Below are positions 34,060 to 45,959 of a stretch of 64,000 nucleotides of DNA, piece after piece. The position numbers were made by a program, and so were the translations under genes. Within the stretch, counting starts at the first letter, position 1. Each line of letters starts with the position of its first letter. The DNA comes from Auriscalpium vulgare (lineage: Eukaryota; Basidiomycota; Agaricomycetes; Russulales; Auriscalpiaceae), in the NCBI GenBank assembly GCA_019915015.1, contig JAHBBC010000017.1:868001-932000 (forward strand), in the 5' to 3' direction. The notes beneath the pieces were generated by a model. It worked only from the letters and a program-made list of their open reading frames with translations. It searched no databases and was not told the origin of the DNA.

Positions 34060-37000
34060 TAGTGTTTTGCACGGGTTAGACCAACCCGTGCGGGTCGCGG
34101 GTATGGGTGACCGCGGGTACGGGTACGGGTACACGCTAGGGGTACCCGTTACCCTTCGTGTCTTTAGCATTACCCTCGCAGTTAATCAATTCAATTTTAT
34201 TATCTATTATACTGCCGTAGCCTTATTTTATAGTCAAAGCGGCCGGGTGGAGCGCATCGCCGTCGTCAGCTTGACTCCAGCCACTGCAACTGTCCATTAT
34301 GAGCCACCATCGTCACCTGAGACACAAGCATGCTATGGCGGGTGCGGCCACGAATGGAGACAATGGTCTTGAAGCCTATAAGTCGAGAACAGTGCGCATT
34401 TCCTGTTTGAAATCAGCACCCATTCAACCATGCCCCAAGGACGGCACACCCAGAAGACTGCTAGCAGTAGTCGCGCGTCATCGCGCAAGGCGCCAGACCA
34501 CCCTCCTACATCCGACGAGCCACCATCTACTCGCAAGCGACGTGCCTCTGTGTCACCAGAAACAGAGAAGGCTCCCAAGAAGCTGAAGACGACATCCAGG
34601 AAGCCGAAGCCCGGTGCCGCATCGAAGAAGACGGGTGCATCAAAGAAAGGGGCAGAGCTGTCGACAGCTAGCCAGCGACGGCGGTCCGTGAGTGTTGAGG
34701 AGGTAGAGGACGTCGACTCAGATGCAGGGGTACGCGGACAACGACCAAGTCGCGAGGACATCATTTTGGAGGACATGGAGACTGCGGATGACGAGGCGTC
34801 GCCGGACTCGGAGGTGGAGGAAGCTGAGGCGGAGGAGGAAGATCCCGAGGCAGAACTTGGTGCGTAACAGCGCATTGACGACCTTCAGCAGCTAATGATC
34901 AGTGCACAGAACGTCTACAGAGGCGCTGGGACTCCTATACGTACGCTTTCTTTCGACCCAACCCCGAAATCGGCCACGACGAGCGCCACGGTTGGTACCA
35001 TGCGTTCCGTTGCATGGGCAAGAGCTGCAAGAAAGTTATACGCCGGTACCTTGGCGGGAAGGACGCCTCTTCAACAGGCAATATGCTGAAGCATGCAAGG
35101 TCCTGCTGGGGTGCAGCCGCGGTCGAGTCTGCGAAGAGTGCACGCACACATGAAAATGCGAGGAAGAGTGTCACTGAGCCACTGCTTCGTGACGGCACGA
35201 TTACGGCGGCGTTCGAACGCAAGGGGAAAGGTAAAATCACCTACTCACACCGCCAGCACACCAAGACCGAGACACGGTGAGCACTCATTTTCCTTTCATC
35301 CACACTGTCCTTATGATTCTCCAGGGCCGAGATTGTGAGATGGGTCGCAGAGTCGCAGCGGCCGTACAGTATCGTCAACGATCGCGGGTTCAATGTGTTG
35401 ATGAAGACCGGACGACACGAATACTCCCTCCCCTCTGTCTCCACCGTTTCACGGGATGTCCGGAAGGTTTTTGCCAATGCGAGGAAGCGGATTGCGAAGA
35501 TGCTACAGGTGAGCATGCTTCATTTTGTTCTCTCACAGACGAGCTCACCGTTGATACTCTATCAGGACTATGATGGCGCCCTCAATTTCGCAACCGACGC
35601 ATGATCATCTCCAAATCATCGCGCATACATAGCTATCTCCGTCCACTTTGAGTTGAATGGGGTGCCCATGTGCATCATCCTCGATGTTGTTGAGGTCGCG
35701 CGGGTGCGCTTTTTTTCATATTTCATGCTGCTTTTGTTAAATCATCACTCTAGTCTCATTCAGGTCTCAATATGGCGATCGTGTTTGCGGAGATTCTCGA
35801 CAACTTTGGTATTGCGGACAAGGTGCGTCGTGACATGGCTCTATTCTGTTCAATTTGCTGACTTCTTGACACTCGTAGATGCTCAGTATTACCTGTGACA
35901 ACGCATCAAACAACGACACTTTGATCATCGAGCTTGCCAACATCATCGAGACGTTCCCCGGCGCCGCCAATCGCACCCGCTGCTTCCTCCATATTGTCAA
36001 CCTTGTGGCCAAGCAACTACTGCGGCAATTCGAGGTGCCCAAGGCAAAGGCCGACGACATCATCAACGAAGCGGAGAAGGAGCTCCGTGCTCTCGCAGAA
36101 GGCCTTGACCTCGAGGAGATTTTGTCAGAGGCTCGAGAGGGTGCCCTGCCTGGCAGCGGCGACGTGGATGACGTCAATGGGTGGATTGACGAGGTGGCCG
36201 AGCTCGATGACACGGAGCTGGCCAGTCTGGCAGAGCGTGTCCGACCAATTAGGCTCACGCTTGTCAAGGTGCGTCGTTACACGATTCGTGCGCGTGATTT
36301 TGCTCACATCAGTAATCCGTTTCAGCTTCGCAAGATCGCCTATAAGATTCTGCACTCAACGACCAAGCATCTCCCCAACTGGTATGCGATCCTGGGAGAG
36401 TTGAACATGAACGCACGAATCATGCCACGCGACGTTTCAACGCGCTGGAACTCGACATTCGACATGCTCGAGTTCGCACTTGAATACAAGGTCGCACTGG
36501 ATAGGATTGCGGGCGAGAAGGGGTCAGAACTGCGAGCATACGAGCTGTCTGAAGAGGAATGGGACATTGCTGCGCAGCTATGCGAAGTGCTTAAGGTATG
36601 TATGTGGCTATCATCTATGTTCCCTCTCGTTGCTGATTTATTTCGCAGATTCTCAAGCATGCTACGCTGTTCTTTTCTCGAGCGACGCCGAACCTCGCCA
36701 TGGTCATACCAGCAATGGACCACATCGACAAGTCCCTCTCAACCCTGTCTCTTGATAAGAAGTTTGACGCGTCAATTCGAGCATCCCTTGGGCTTGCAAA
36801 GCGCACACTCAACCGGTATTACAACATGACCGACTGGTCTGAGGTATATCGGATTGCAATGGGTACGTTGATTTTCAAAGCACGACATCCTTCTTCTCTG
36901 CTAATCGCCGTCTTCGTAGTTCTTCACCCACGTCACAAACTCAAGTACTTCGAGACTGCTCATTGGGAACCTGAATGGATCAAGACAGCTGAGTCAATCA

Positions 37001-37790
37001 CCCGCGACGAATACGAGCGCTCGTATGCGCATCGCGCCCGTCAAGACTCGTCCGACTCTGAGGTTGAACTCATTACAAAGCCTTCGGCCTCATCGGTGCG
37101 TGCCGCTCGCAGTTGCCCCATCGTGACGTTCCTCGCTGACATGTCTGCCACGCATATAGAAGTCCGTGAACATCTTCGATCAGCTGCCCTCCCTCTTGGC
37201 GCCGAAACGCTCGCAGCTCCGTGATGAGCTGGACGCTTACCTGAGCACGGACTGTGAACAAGTAGACGACGTGTTACTGTGGTGGACTAACAAGGCCGCC
37301 ATGTGGCCGGGCCTTTCCCGCATGGCGCTGGACTACCTTACTATACCAGGTCCGTATGTCTATTCATTCATTGCACATCCCATGTACTGATATCAAATAA
37401 CAGCCACCTCCGTCGACGTCGAGCGGATCTTCAGCCGTGGCCGCCTCTTGATTTCACATGTACGAAACCGGCTCTCCGCGCAGTCAACACGAGCTCTTCT
37501 TTGTCTCGGATCTTGGGTGCCATTGGGCTTGGTCAAAGACGAGGATATGCTTACTGTAGCAAGGCTGCCAGCTGTTGAGGGTGACGAGAAGGAAATGTCC
37601 GATGGTTGGGATGCCATTTAGATGTACAGTAGTATGAATTTACTTGATAACCCGTGGGTGCACCCTTGGGTACCCGCAACCCGTGGTACCCGTGACTTAC
37701 CCATACCCGTGTGGCGCGGGTTGAACCCGACACGGGTACGGGTACGGGTAGTACCCTGGACACCCAGGGGTATACCCATGCAAAACACTA
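34060..37790 (+). mobile_element. hAT-1 DNA transposon
   Basis: 3731 bp. Terminal inverted repeat TAGTGTTTTGCA-GGGT; both ends start TAGTG on their own strand. Perfect 8-bp target duplication GTTTTCCC at 34052-34059 and 37791-37798, as expected for hAT. Subterminal GGGTAC/GGGTA repeats at both ends. It carries a transposase on the plus strand and is inserted in the last exon of the Element II Plavaka gene. Confidence 0.95.
34430..37620 (+). pseudogene. hAT transposase (hAT-1)
   Basis: About ten exons with short GT-AG introns. The N-terminus is basic then acidic (MPQGRHTQKTASSSRA). A BED-type zinc finger follows (FRCMGKSCKKVIRRYL, MLKHARSC), then ISVHFELNGVP (RNase H-fold strand), ITCDNASNNDTL (DNAS block with catalytic Asp), CFLHIVNLVAKQLL, RDVSTRWNSTFDMLEFAL, VLHPRHKLKYFE, and the C-terminal dimerisation domain LLWWTNKAAMWPGLSRMALDYL, ATSVDVERIFSRGR and HVRNRLSAQSTRALLCLGSW. 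A TGA at 35602-35604 stands where hAT transposases have the Trp of the TDAW-type block, so the protein would stop about one third in. The same stop is present in hAT-2. Confidence 0.9.
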
Positions 37791-40700
37791 GTTTTCCCCG
37801 AGGCCCCACTGAGCTTCTGGCTTTTGTTGATGATGAACATTCGCGACGCGGGTTCCTTTCGTGAGGGTCGAGAGAACCACTCAACATACGCTAAATGCCC
37901 AGGAATATCGAGCCCTTTTGATAGGAACAGGGCCTGGTCATGTGATGCAGGCAACTTGAAGATCACGCGAAGCCGGCCAATTCGCTGACCTGCGGATAAA
38001 TGCCATGTAAATAACTTGACAGCTGTTGGATATAATGATAGACAACGTACCTTGGACTCCGGTGGGTTGCGCTGTGTCATCTTCGTCGATGATGACCGTG
38101 TCGAAACGGCCTTGACCCGCCTCCGAGCCAGGCTTTGCTGTGACTGCGTTCATTGTGCCCGACAGATCGTCGTCTTGCAGATTCGGGAGGATGAACTTGA
38201 CTTTGTGCCAGATATCAATGTTGTCGAAGGGAATGTGAAGCTTGTCGTCGCCTCGCCGAGTCGTATAGCGATGTTGTGTAGGGTGGGTGTATTGGGTGAG
38301 GAATGTTTGGAGGGCGGGAACGAAATCTGGAGCACCATACAGCGACTGGACCAAATGAAAGGGGACGCGAGATGAATTGGGGGCCTTTGCGAGGATGATG
38401 CGGGTGTTTGTTGGCGCAGCTATGACGTGGCTGGATGAAAGGCGGGTAGAGGCAGGCTGGGCCGCATTTTGAGACTGCCGGGGCCGTCGAGAGGAGATGG
38501 CGAGGGGACGTCCGGATCGCCACTCAATCCTGGCGTTGAGGCCGACGACCTTCTCCTTGCGCTCGAGCCAAAGGGCCATCTGGTGAATGTAGTCGCGTTT
38601 ATTTGAGGCGCGGTACGCATCCTTGGCAAAGTCGATGTGCAAGCGCTCCATTGTCTCGGTGTTGCAGTTGTCCGTGGTTCCGAAGGCCCGAATGGAATCG
38701 ACGTAGTGCTGGAGGGATTCGAGCCTGGGGATATTGAAGCCGTCTCCTAAGCAGGCATTTACAGAGTCAGCAACCTGGTAGTGACCTGGACAAAGCAAGC
38801 AGCAACATACCTTTGCCAACACGAGCGGACAGCCTCAAAAACGCATCCTTGTCCTTGTGAAAGCAGTCCAGCGCGTCTTGCAGGTAGCCAAGCGTCTCCT
38901 CCGAGTGGCTCTTGTATTGGGCAACATAGAGGAAGTCGAGCAGGGCGCGACATGCCCTGATGATTGAAGCTGGCACGGCTCCCACGAGGCATCCAAGGAG
39001 CTGCTTGCACATCTCTTTGTGCTCGGCACCGCTGACGCGAACGAGCCCACTGATCCCGTCCTTGAATATCCGTGTATCGTGCATCTCTGGAAGTCTGCTG
39101 AAGCGGGCATCAAGCTCGGCGACGCCGGCGATGGAGGACGCCCAGGCTACCAGGTGTTTGATCATGCCTTGGTATAGTTGGTGGAGGATGTCGGGAGTGA
39201 TGGCGCGGTGGATGTCGCAGTGCGGGAGCTTCTCCCAGAACGGAGAAGGGACGTCGGTGAGGCCAGCGTCCTTGAGAATCTCTTCTTGTTTAGCCGCGGT
39301 GCGCTGCTTCGCTGCACGACGGATGGTGGTGAGGGTGTCTTGTGGACGACGGGGATCCGTACGTTGCTGGGCATCTCCGAAGCGGCCGTATGGGATATTG
39401 CACTTGGGACAGCGACTTGATCGAGTGCAGGCAGCGAGACACTGCTCAGGGAAATCTGCGACGTAGCAGGCAAGGATAGGGAAGCAGAGGCGAATGGCAC
39501 CATCGTCACCGGTGAGGCGTACACCTTGACGCCCGGCGTCCTCCAAGCTCTGAACGATGTGCTTCATCGCTTGGTGGTATATGCGAGCGCGGAGCGTCCG
39601 AGCGACGGCATCAGAAAGGTGGCCGAGGTGGGGTGTGGGTAGATACCCGACGAGCATGTGTGCGTGGCATGATGGCTTCCGGCGGACGTCCTTCGCAATG
39701 TTTCCGATGGTGAGGTAGAGTGGATATGCCGCCTCGTCGCCGCTGAAGTTCGTCAGCAATGTTTTGTCCGAGCTAAAGACGAGTGGGACGACGGTGGCAC
39801 CGTCAGGAAGTTTCGCCTGCAACGTATGGTCAGGCGTTATCAACAGAGAGTCCGAGAGGAGACGCACCTGGGTCTCGTACCACCAATCCCCCGTACACAT
39901 CTCGTTGAACAACCGCTGCTCTTTGCGGCACTCCGGGCCCAGATATTCCTTCTTCGGCGCATACGACATGTTGTCAACAAAGGCGGGATTTGAGTAGAGA
40001 GCGCGGATGCATTCCAAAGGATCGCGATAGAGCAGCTCATAAGAATCCGTGCCCAGTTGAAGCTGGGTGCTCTGCCAGGCCGCGGGGGTCGGTATTTCGT
40101 CGATGAGCTGATTAAGAGACCGGGAGTTATTGTAGGAGAGCCCCAGCCGCTCCTGCACCTAGGACAGCAAGGAGAAATTAGCACAGAGTAGTGAGAATAG
40201 ACAAACACGACGCACCCCGTTGATCTTGAGCAAATTTGTGAAGGCCGTCTGGCTCGGCCCATGGCTCTTTGCCCAGCTGGCCACCTCCCAGTCCATTCGG
40301 TTGGCGAAAGGATGGTACGCGTTTTGCGCCTCTCCGTTGCGAGGACTTTCCCTTTCAAAGGTGGCCTGGACTTCAGGATCCATGGCGACTACCTTTCCTG
40401 CGCCGGGATACATCTTAATGGCGGCAGGCTCGACATCGACATCATCCTCGACATGGGCGCGATCAGTGTCTGAGGGGAGGGGTGCTTTGTGGGAGCCGGT
40501 AGGAGAAGGGGAGCGGGAATGGGGATGAGGATGGGCAATAGGCAAGTCGTCGGATTGGTGGCCGTCATCGAAATCGTCCACCTCGTGGAACAGGTTGACC
40601 TCCTCTTCGTCGAGGTCGGGGTCGGATTCGCCGTCGCTTGGGTCCATGTAGTCGACCTGACGACTAGGCGAGAGGGAGAGCTGCTCATTGAGTAGCCATT

Positions 40701-41288
40701 TGCATTTCTTCGCTTGCTTGATATGACTGTTTCGAGCACCCTTGCTCTTGAAGATCGTCTGGCAGCTTGTACATGTGAAATTCATGTTGTATTGCGAGTT
40801 GGAAGGGATGGAGAAAGGACAGTGGAGTAGGCTGTGGGATAGGACGTGTGTGTAGGCAGAAGGTAAGGACGAGCCGCGCCGCGGCAAAGCTACCCTGTGC
40901 ATCCAGCAAAACTTATGCTCAAGCATTCGCTCAAACGCACTGTATTTTTGACGAATCCGACAGCGAGGTGACATGTAGACATGGAGATCAATGGCCCAAG
41001 AAAGAGACGCTAAGCAACAACTACACGAATACGACTATGACTCCGAGACGGTGGCATGCAGCGTGAACTACAGACAGTGAGCATTCGGGATAGACCTCAC
41101 AGGCTAGAAAAGCAAAGAGAAATGAGCGGTGATTCGATTATGTAGAGTAAACGGCGCTTTACTTACCTTCCAATGGACACTCGGGGCTGCAGAGAGTCCC
41201 CCGCCTTCGAATCTTTGGCCCTCCTGGTGCCAATAGGCTCTTCCTTCTCCTCCAATTCAACCGACGACGCCTCACCCTCCCTGGAGAC
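37791..41288. other. Element II segment trapped between the two hAT copies
   Basis: This 3.5-kb piece holds most of the Plavaka-II gene (minus; up to 40785) and the 3' end of S3 (41097-41288, minus). The 311 bp between the Plavaka start and the S3 stop (40786-41096) holds no gene. Confidence 0.8.
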
Positions 41289-44200
41289 TAGTGTTTTGCA
41301 TGGGTATACCCCTGGGTGTCCAGGGTACTACCCGTACCCGTACCCGTGTCGGGTTCAACCCGCGCCACACGGGTATGGGTAAGTCACGGGTACCACGGGT
41401 TGCGGGTACCCAAGGGTGCACCCACGGGTTATCAAGTAAATTCATACTACTGTACATCTAAATGGCATCCCAACCATCGGACATTTCCTTCTCGTCACCC
41501 TCAACAGCTGGCAGCCTTGCTACAGTAAGCATATCCTCGTCTTTGACCAAGCCCAATGGCACCCAAGATCCGAGACAAAGAAGAGCTCGTGTTGACTGCG
41601 CGGAGAGCCGGTTTCGTACATGTGAGATCAAGAGGCGGCCACGGCTGAAGATCCGCTCGACGTTGACGGAGGTGGCTGTTATTTGATATCAGTACATGGG
41701 ATGTGCAATGAATGAATAGACATACGGACCTGGTATAGTAAGGTAGTCCAGCGCCATGCGGGAAAGGCCCGGCCACATGGCGGCCTTGTTAGTCCACCAC
41801 AGTAACACGTCGTCTACTTGTTCACAGTCCGTGCTCAGGTAAGCGTCCAGCTCATCACGGAGCTGCGAGCGTTTCGGCGCCAAGAGGGAGGGCAGCTGAT
41901 CGAAGATGTTCACGGACTTCTATATGCGTGGCAGACATGTCAGCGAGGAACGTCACGATGGGGCAACTGCGAGCGGCACGCACCGATGAGGCCGAAGGCT
42001 TTGTAATGAGTTCAACCTCAGAGTCGGACGAGTCTTGACGGGCGCGATGCGCATACGAGCGCTCGTATTCGTCGCGGGTGATTGACTCAGCTGTCTTGAT
42101 CCATTCAGGTTCCCAATGAGCAGTCTCGAAGTACTTGAGTTTGTGACGTGGGTGAAGAACTACGAAGACGGCGATTAGCAGAGAAGAAGGATGTCGTGCT
42201 TTGAAAATCAACGTACCCATTGCAATCCGATATACCTCAGACCAGTCGGTCATGTTGTAATACCGGTTGAGTGTGCGCTTTGCAAGCCCAAGGGATGCTC
42301 GAATTGACGCGTCAAACTTCTTATCAAGAGACAGGGTTGAGAGGGACTTGTCGATGTGGTCCATTGCTGGTATGACCATGGCGAGGTTCGGCGTCGCTCG
42401 AGAAAAGAACAGCGTAGCATGCTTGAGAATCTGCGAAATAAATCAGCAACGAGAGGGAACATAGATGATAGCCACATACATACCTTAAGCACTTCGCATA
42501 GCTGCGCAGCAATGTCCCATTCCTCTTCAGACAGCTCGTATGCTCGCAGTTCTGACCCCTTCTCGCCCGCAATCCTATCCAGTGCGACCTTGTATTCAAG
42601 TGCGAACTCGAGCATGTCGAATGTCGAGTTCCAGCGCGTTGAAACGTCGCGTGGCATGATTCGTGCGTTCATGTTCAACTCTCCCAGGATCGCATACCAG
42701 TTGGGGAGATGCTTGGTCGTTGAGTGCAGAATCTTATAGGCGATCTTGCGAAGCTGAAACGGATTACTGATGTGAGCAAAATCACGCGCACGAATCGTGT
42801 AACGACGCACCTTGACAAGCGTGAGCCTAATTGGTCGGACACGCTCTGCCAGACTGGCCAGCTCCGTGTCATCGAGCTCGGCCACCTCGTCAATCCACCC
42901 ATTGACGTCATCCACGTCGCCGCTGCCAGGCAGGGCACCCTCTCGAGCCTCTGACAAAATCTCCTCGAGGTCAAGGCCTTCTGCGAGAGCACGGAGCTCC
43001 TTCTCCGCTTCGTTGATGATGTCGTCGGCCTTTGCCTTGGGCACCTCGAATTGCCGCAGTAGTTGCTTGGCCACAAGGTTGACAATATGGAGGAAGCAGC
43101 GGGTGCGATTGGCGGCGCCGGGGAACGTCTCGATGATGTTGGCAAGCTCGATGATCAAAGTGTCGTTGTTTGATGCGTTGTCACAGGTAATACTGAGCAT
43201 CTACGAGTGTCAAGAAGTCAGCAAATTGAACAGAATAGAGCCATGTCACGACGCACCTTGTCCGCAATACCAAAGTTGTCGAGAATCTCCGCAAACACGA
43301 TCGCCATATTGAGACCTGAATGAGACTAGAGTGATGATTTAACAAAAGCAGCATGAAATATGAAAAAAAGCGCACCCGCGCGACCTCAACAACATCGAGG
43401 ATGATGCACATGGGCACCCCATTCAACTCAAAGTGGACGGAGATAGCTATGTATGCGCGATGATTTGGAGATGATCATGCGTCGGTTGCGAAATTGAGGG
43501 CGCCATCATAGTCCTGATAGAGTATCAACGGTGAGCTCGTCTGTGAGAGAACAAAATGAAGCATGCTCACCTGTAGCATCTTCGCAATCCGCTTCCTCGC
43601 ATTGGCAAAAACCTTCCGGACATCCCGTGAAACGGTGGAGACAGAGGGGAGGGAGTATTCGTGTCGTCCGGTCTTCATCAACACATTGAACCCGCGATCG
43701 TTGACGATACTGTACGGCCGCTGCGACTCTGCGACCCATCTCACAATCTCGGCCCTGGAGAATCATAAGGACAGTGTGGATGAAAGGAAAATGAGTGCTC
43801 ACCGTGTCTCGGTCTTGGTGTGCTGGCGGTGTGAGTAGGTGATTTTACCTTTCCCCTTGCGCTCGAACACCGCCGTAATCGTGCCGTCACGAAGCAGTGG
43901 CTCAGTGACACTCTTCCTCGCATTTTCATGTGTGCGTGCACTCTTCGCAGACTCGACCGCGGCTGCACCCCAGCAGGACCTTGCATGCTTCAGCATATTG
44001 CCTGTTGAAGAGGCGTCCTTCCCGCCAAGGTACCGGCGTATAACTTTCTTGCAGCTCTTGCCCATGCAACGGAACGCATGGTACCGACCGTGGCGCTCGT
44101 CGTGGCCGATTTCGGGGTTGGGTCGAAAGAAAGCGTACGTATAGGAGTCCCAGTGCTTCTGTAGACGTTCTGTGCACTGATCATTAGCTGCTGAAGGTCG

Positions 44201-45019
44201 TCAATGCGCTGTTACGCACCAAGTTCTGCCTCGGGATCTTCCTCCTCCGCCTCAGCTTCCTCCACCTCCGAGTCCGGCGACGCCTCGTCATCCGCAGTCT
44301 CCATGTCCTCCAAAATGATGTCCTCGCGACTTGGTCGTTGTCCGCGTACCCCTGCATCTGAGTCGACGTCCTCTACCTCCTCAACACTCACGGACCGCCG
44401 TCGCTGGCTAGCTGTCGACAGCTCTGCCCCTTTCTTTGATGCACCCGTCTTCTTCGATGCGGCACCGGGCTTCGGCTTCCTGGATGTCGTCTTCAGCTTC
44501 TTGGGAGCCTTCTCTGTTTCTGGTGACACAGAGGCACGTCGCTTGCGAGTAGATGGTGGCTCGTCGGATGTAGGAGGGTGGTCTGGCGCCTTGCGCGATG
44601 ACGCGCGACTACTGCTAGCAGTCTTCTGGGTGTGCCGTCCTTGGGGCATGGTTGAATGGGTGCTGATTTCAAACAGGAAATGCGCACTGTTCTCGACTTA
44701 TAGGCTTCAAGACCATTGTCTCCATTCGTGGCCGCACCCGCCATAGCATGCTTGTGTCTCAGGTGACGATGGTGGCTCATAATGGACAGTTGCAGTGGCT
44801 GGAGTCAAGCTGACGACGGCGATGCGCTCCACCCGGCCGCTTTGACTATAAAATAAGGCTACGGCAGTATAATAGATAATAAAATTGAATTGATTAACTG
44901 CGAGGGTAATGCTAAAGACACGAAGGGTAACTGGTACCCCTAGCGTGTACCCGTACCCGTACCCGCGGTCACCCATACCCGCGACCCGCACGGGTTGGTC
45001 TAACCCGTGCAAAACACTA
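41289..45019 (-). mobile_element. hAT-2 DNA transposon (inverted twin of hAT-1)
   Basis: Exactly the same length as hAT-1 (3731 bp) and almost identical, in opposite orientation. Perfect 8-bp target duplication CTGGAGAC at 41281-41288 and 45020-45027. The few differences I could spot (e.g. in the codons after AQNVYR, in AAFERKG versus AVFERKG, and in the terminal region) are mostly C-to-T or G-to-A at CpG. Confidence 0.95.
41459..44649 (-). pseudogene. hAT transposase (hAT-2)
   Basis: Mirror image of the hAT-1 gene with the same exons, BED finger, DNAS block and C-terminal dimerisation domain. It has the same in-frame TGA at the conserved Trp (43475-43477 on the minus strand). Neither copy in this window can make a full transposase by ordinary translation. 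Confidence 0.9.
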
Positions 45020-45323
45020 CTGGAGACCCTCAGCTTGAGCTTGAGCGTGCGGACGAGCTCATCGATGCCGCTATCGGAGTCGGGAGCGTCGGCAAACGGG
45101 GAGATCGGGGACGTGCCAGGCAACCAGCCTTCCTTGAAGGTGTCCCCGGTGTCGGGACGGTAGGATCCATAGGACACAATGCCACCGGTAGAGACGAGAA
45201 CGTCGATCATCTGTGAGCCATTGTACATCGTCAGCTTGTGGCAAGAACAGCGGTGTTGTTGCGCACAATGAGACCCCAAGGCTCCACATCGACGCCGAGC
45301 ATGATGTGAGACGGCTGCGGCAT

Positions 45324-45959
45324 AGCGGATGAGAGGAGATGGTAGTCTACGAGGGTGAGTGGTGGGTGTTGGCAAGCTGGAGGCGAAAACACGTCTTAGC
45401 CTTATAAACATCCGAACACGCTGCATGCATGCGCAGGCGCATGGGGCGCACCTTAATAGGACATATGAATCTTCTAACTCCGTCCCGTCGTTCGCTTTTG
45501 CACGCCGTAGATGGGAAGCCCAGTCACGGAGGTGAGGCCCAGAGTGCAGCGGCGTTGTTGGTAGGACAATAGGTCAGTCACGTTGACTTGTAGATTGTGG
45601 CTGGACTTGAACAATGAAAGCACGCCGGCCAAATGCCGGCCACAATACTCCCCAGCTGCGTATTCAAAAACCATCCACTCTGTCTGCCTTGAACACCCTC
45701 TTTCCTCTCCACATCCTCTCCCTGAGACGCTCTCTTTTCGCGTCGCTGAAGCTGCGACTCAATCAAACGGTGAGCACCATATTATTTGCGTGGCCTTGTA
45801 CGGTGCCGTACCCTGGCGCCTCCTGGCTCACGCATGCAGTGTCTCTGGCCCCAAGCTGACTGTGTTCATGTCTCTAGCTCGAGGGAATAATATGTCCGGA
45901 CTTCGAACGGTAAGCACAGCCTGTTGTTAGCATCCTGGTGTTTCTCAGCAGCTTCACAG
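45324..45959. other. Divergent intergenic region S3 / 2OG-II
   Basis: Lies between the start of S3 (minus) and the first exon I can assign to 2OG-II (plus). Frames such as plus 45583-45930 are open but show no similarity to the start of 2OG-I, so any N-terminal exon of 2OG-II here is unresolved. It probably contains both promoters. Confidence 0.45.

Larger units (their letters stand above)
33877..40785 (-). pseudogene. Plavaka-type transposase (Element II), interrupted by hAT-1
   Basis: Starts MNFTCTSCQTIFKSKGARNSH, a C2H2-type finger; an acidic linker follows, then WEVASWAKSHGPSQTAFTNLL. The catalytic exon shares the blocks of the Element I copy: TVVPLVFSSDKTLLT, YPLYLTIGNIAKD, SRCPKCNIPYG, RAITPDILHQLYQGMIKHL, RALLDFLYVAQYKSHS and METMERLHIDFAKDAYRASN. 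The last exon (HLAYVEWFSRPSR, KLSGASGKT) is split by hAT-1 at 37790/34060. On the far side the frame resumes GMQASVIELETL and ends HAYQSIY at 33877. Deleting hAT-1 with one GTTTTCCC copy rejoins the exon in frame, so the gene was probably intact before that insertion. As it stands it would be truncated. Confidence 0.85.
41097..45323 (-). pseudogene. Small cargo gene S3, interrupted by hAT-2
   Basis: Minus strand. Exon 1 at 45323-45267 (19 codons, MPQPSHIMLGVDVEPWGLI); phase-0 intron 45266-45211; exon 2 from 45210, beginning MIDVLVSTGGIVSYGSYRP and reaching LVRTLKLKLRVS at 45020, where hAT-2 (45019-41289) enters. Across the insert the frame resumes REGEASSVELEEKEE (41288 down), then a GT-AG intron (41166-41104) and two final codons before TGA at 41097-41099. 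Deleting hAT-2 and one CTGGAGAC copy gives a continuous frame. The first exon, intron phase and V-L-V-S / K-L-R-V blocks match S1 and S2. Unknown family and function; it lies between the transposase and the dioxygenase, as S1 and S2 do in Element I. Confidence 0.65.

Noticed and set aside
34079..34150. GGGTAC/GGGTA repeats as interstitial telomere sequence.
   Set aside because: They are confined to the hAT ends, alternate in orientation, and lack the TTAGGG unit expected in basidiomycetes.
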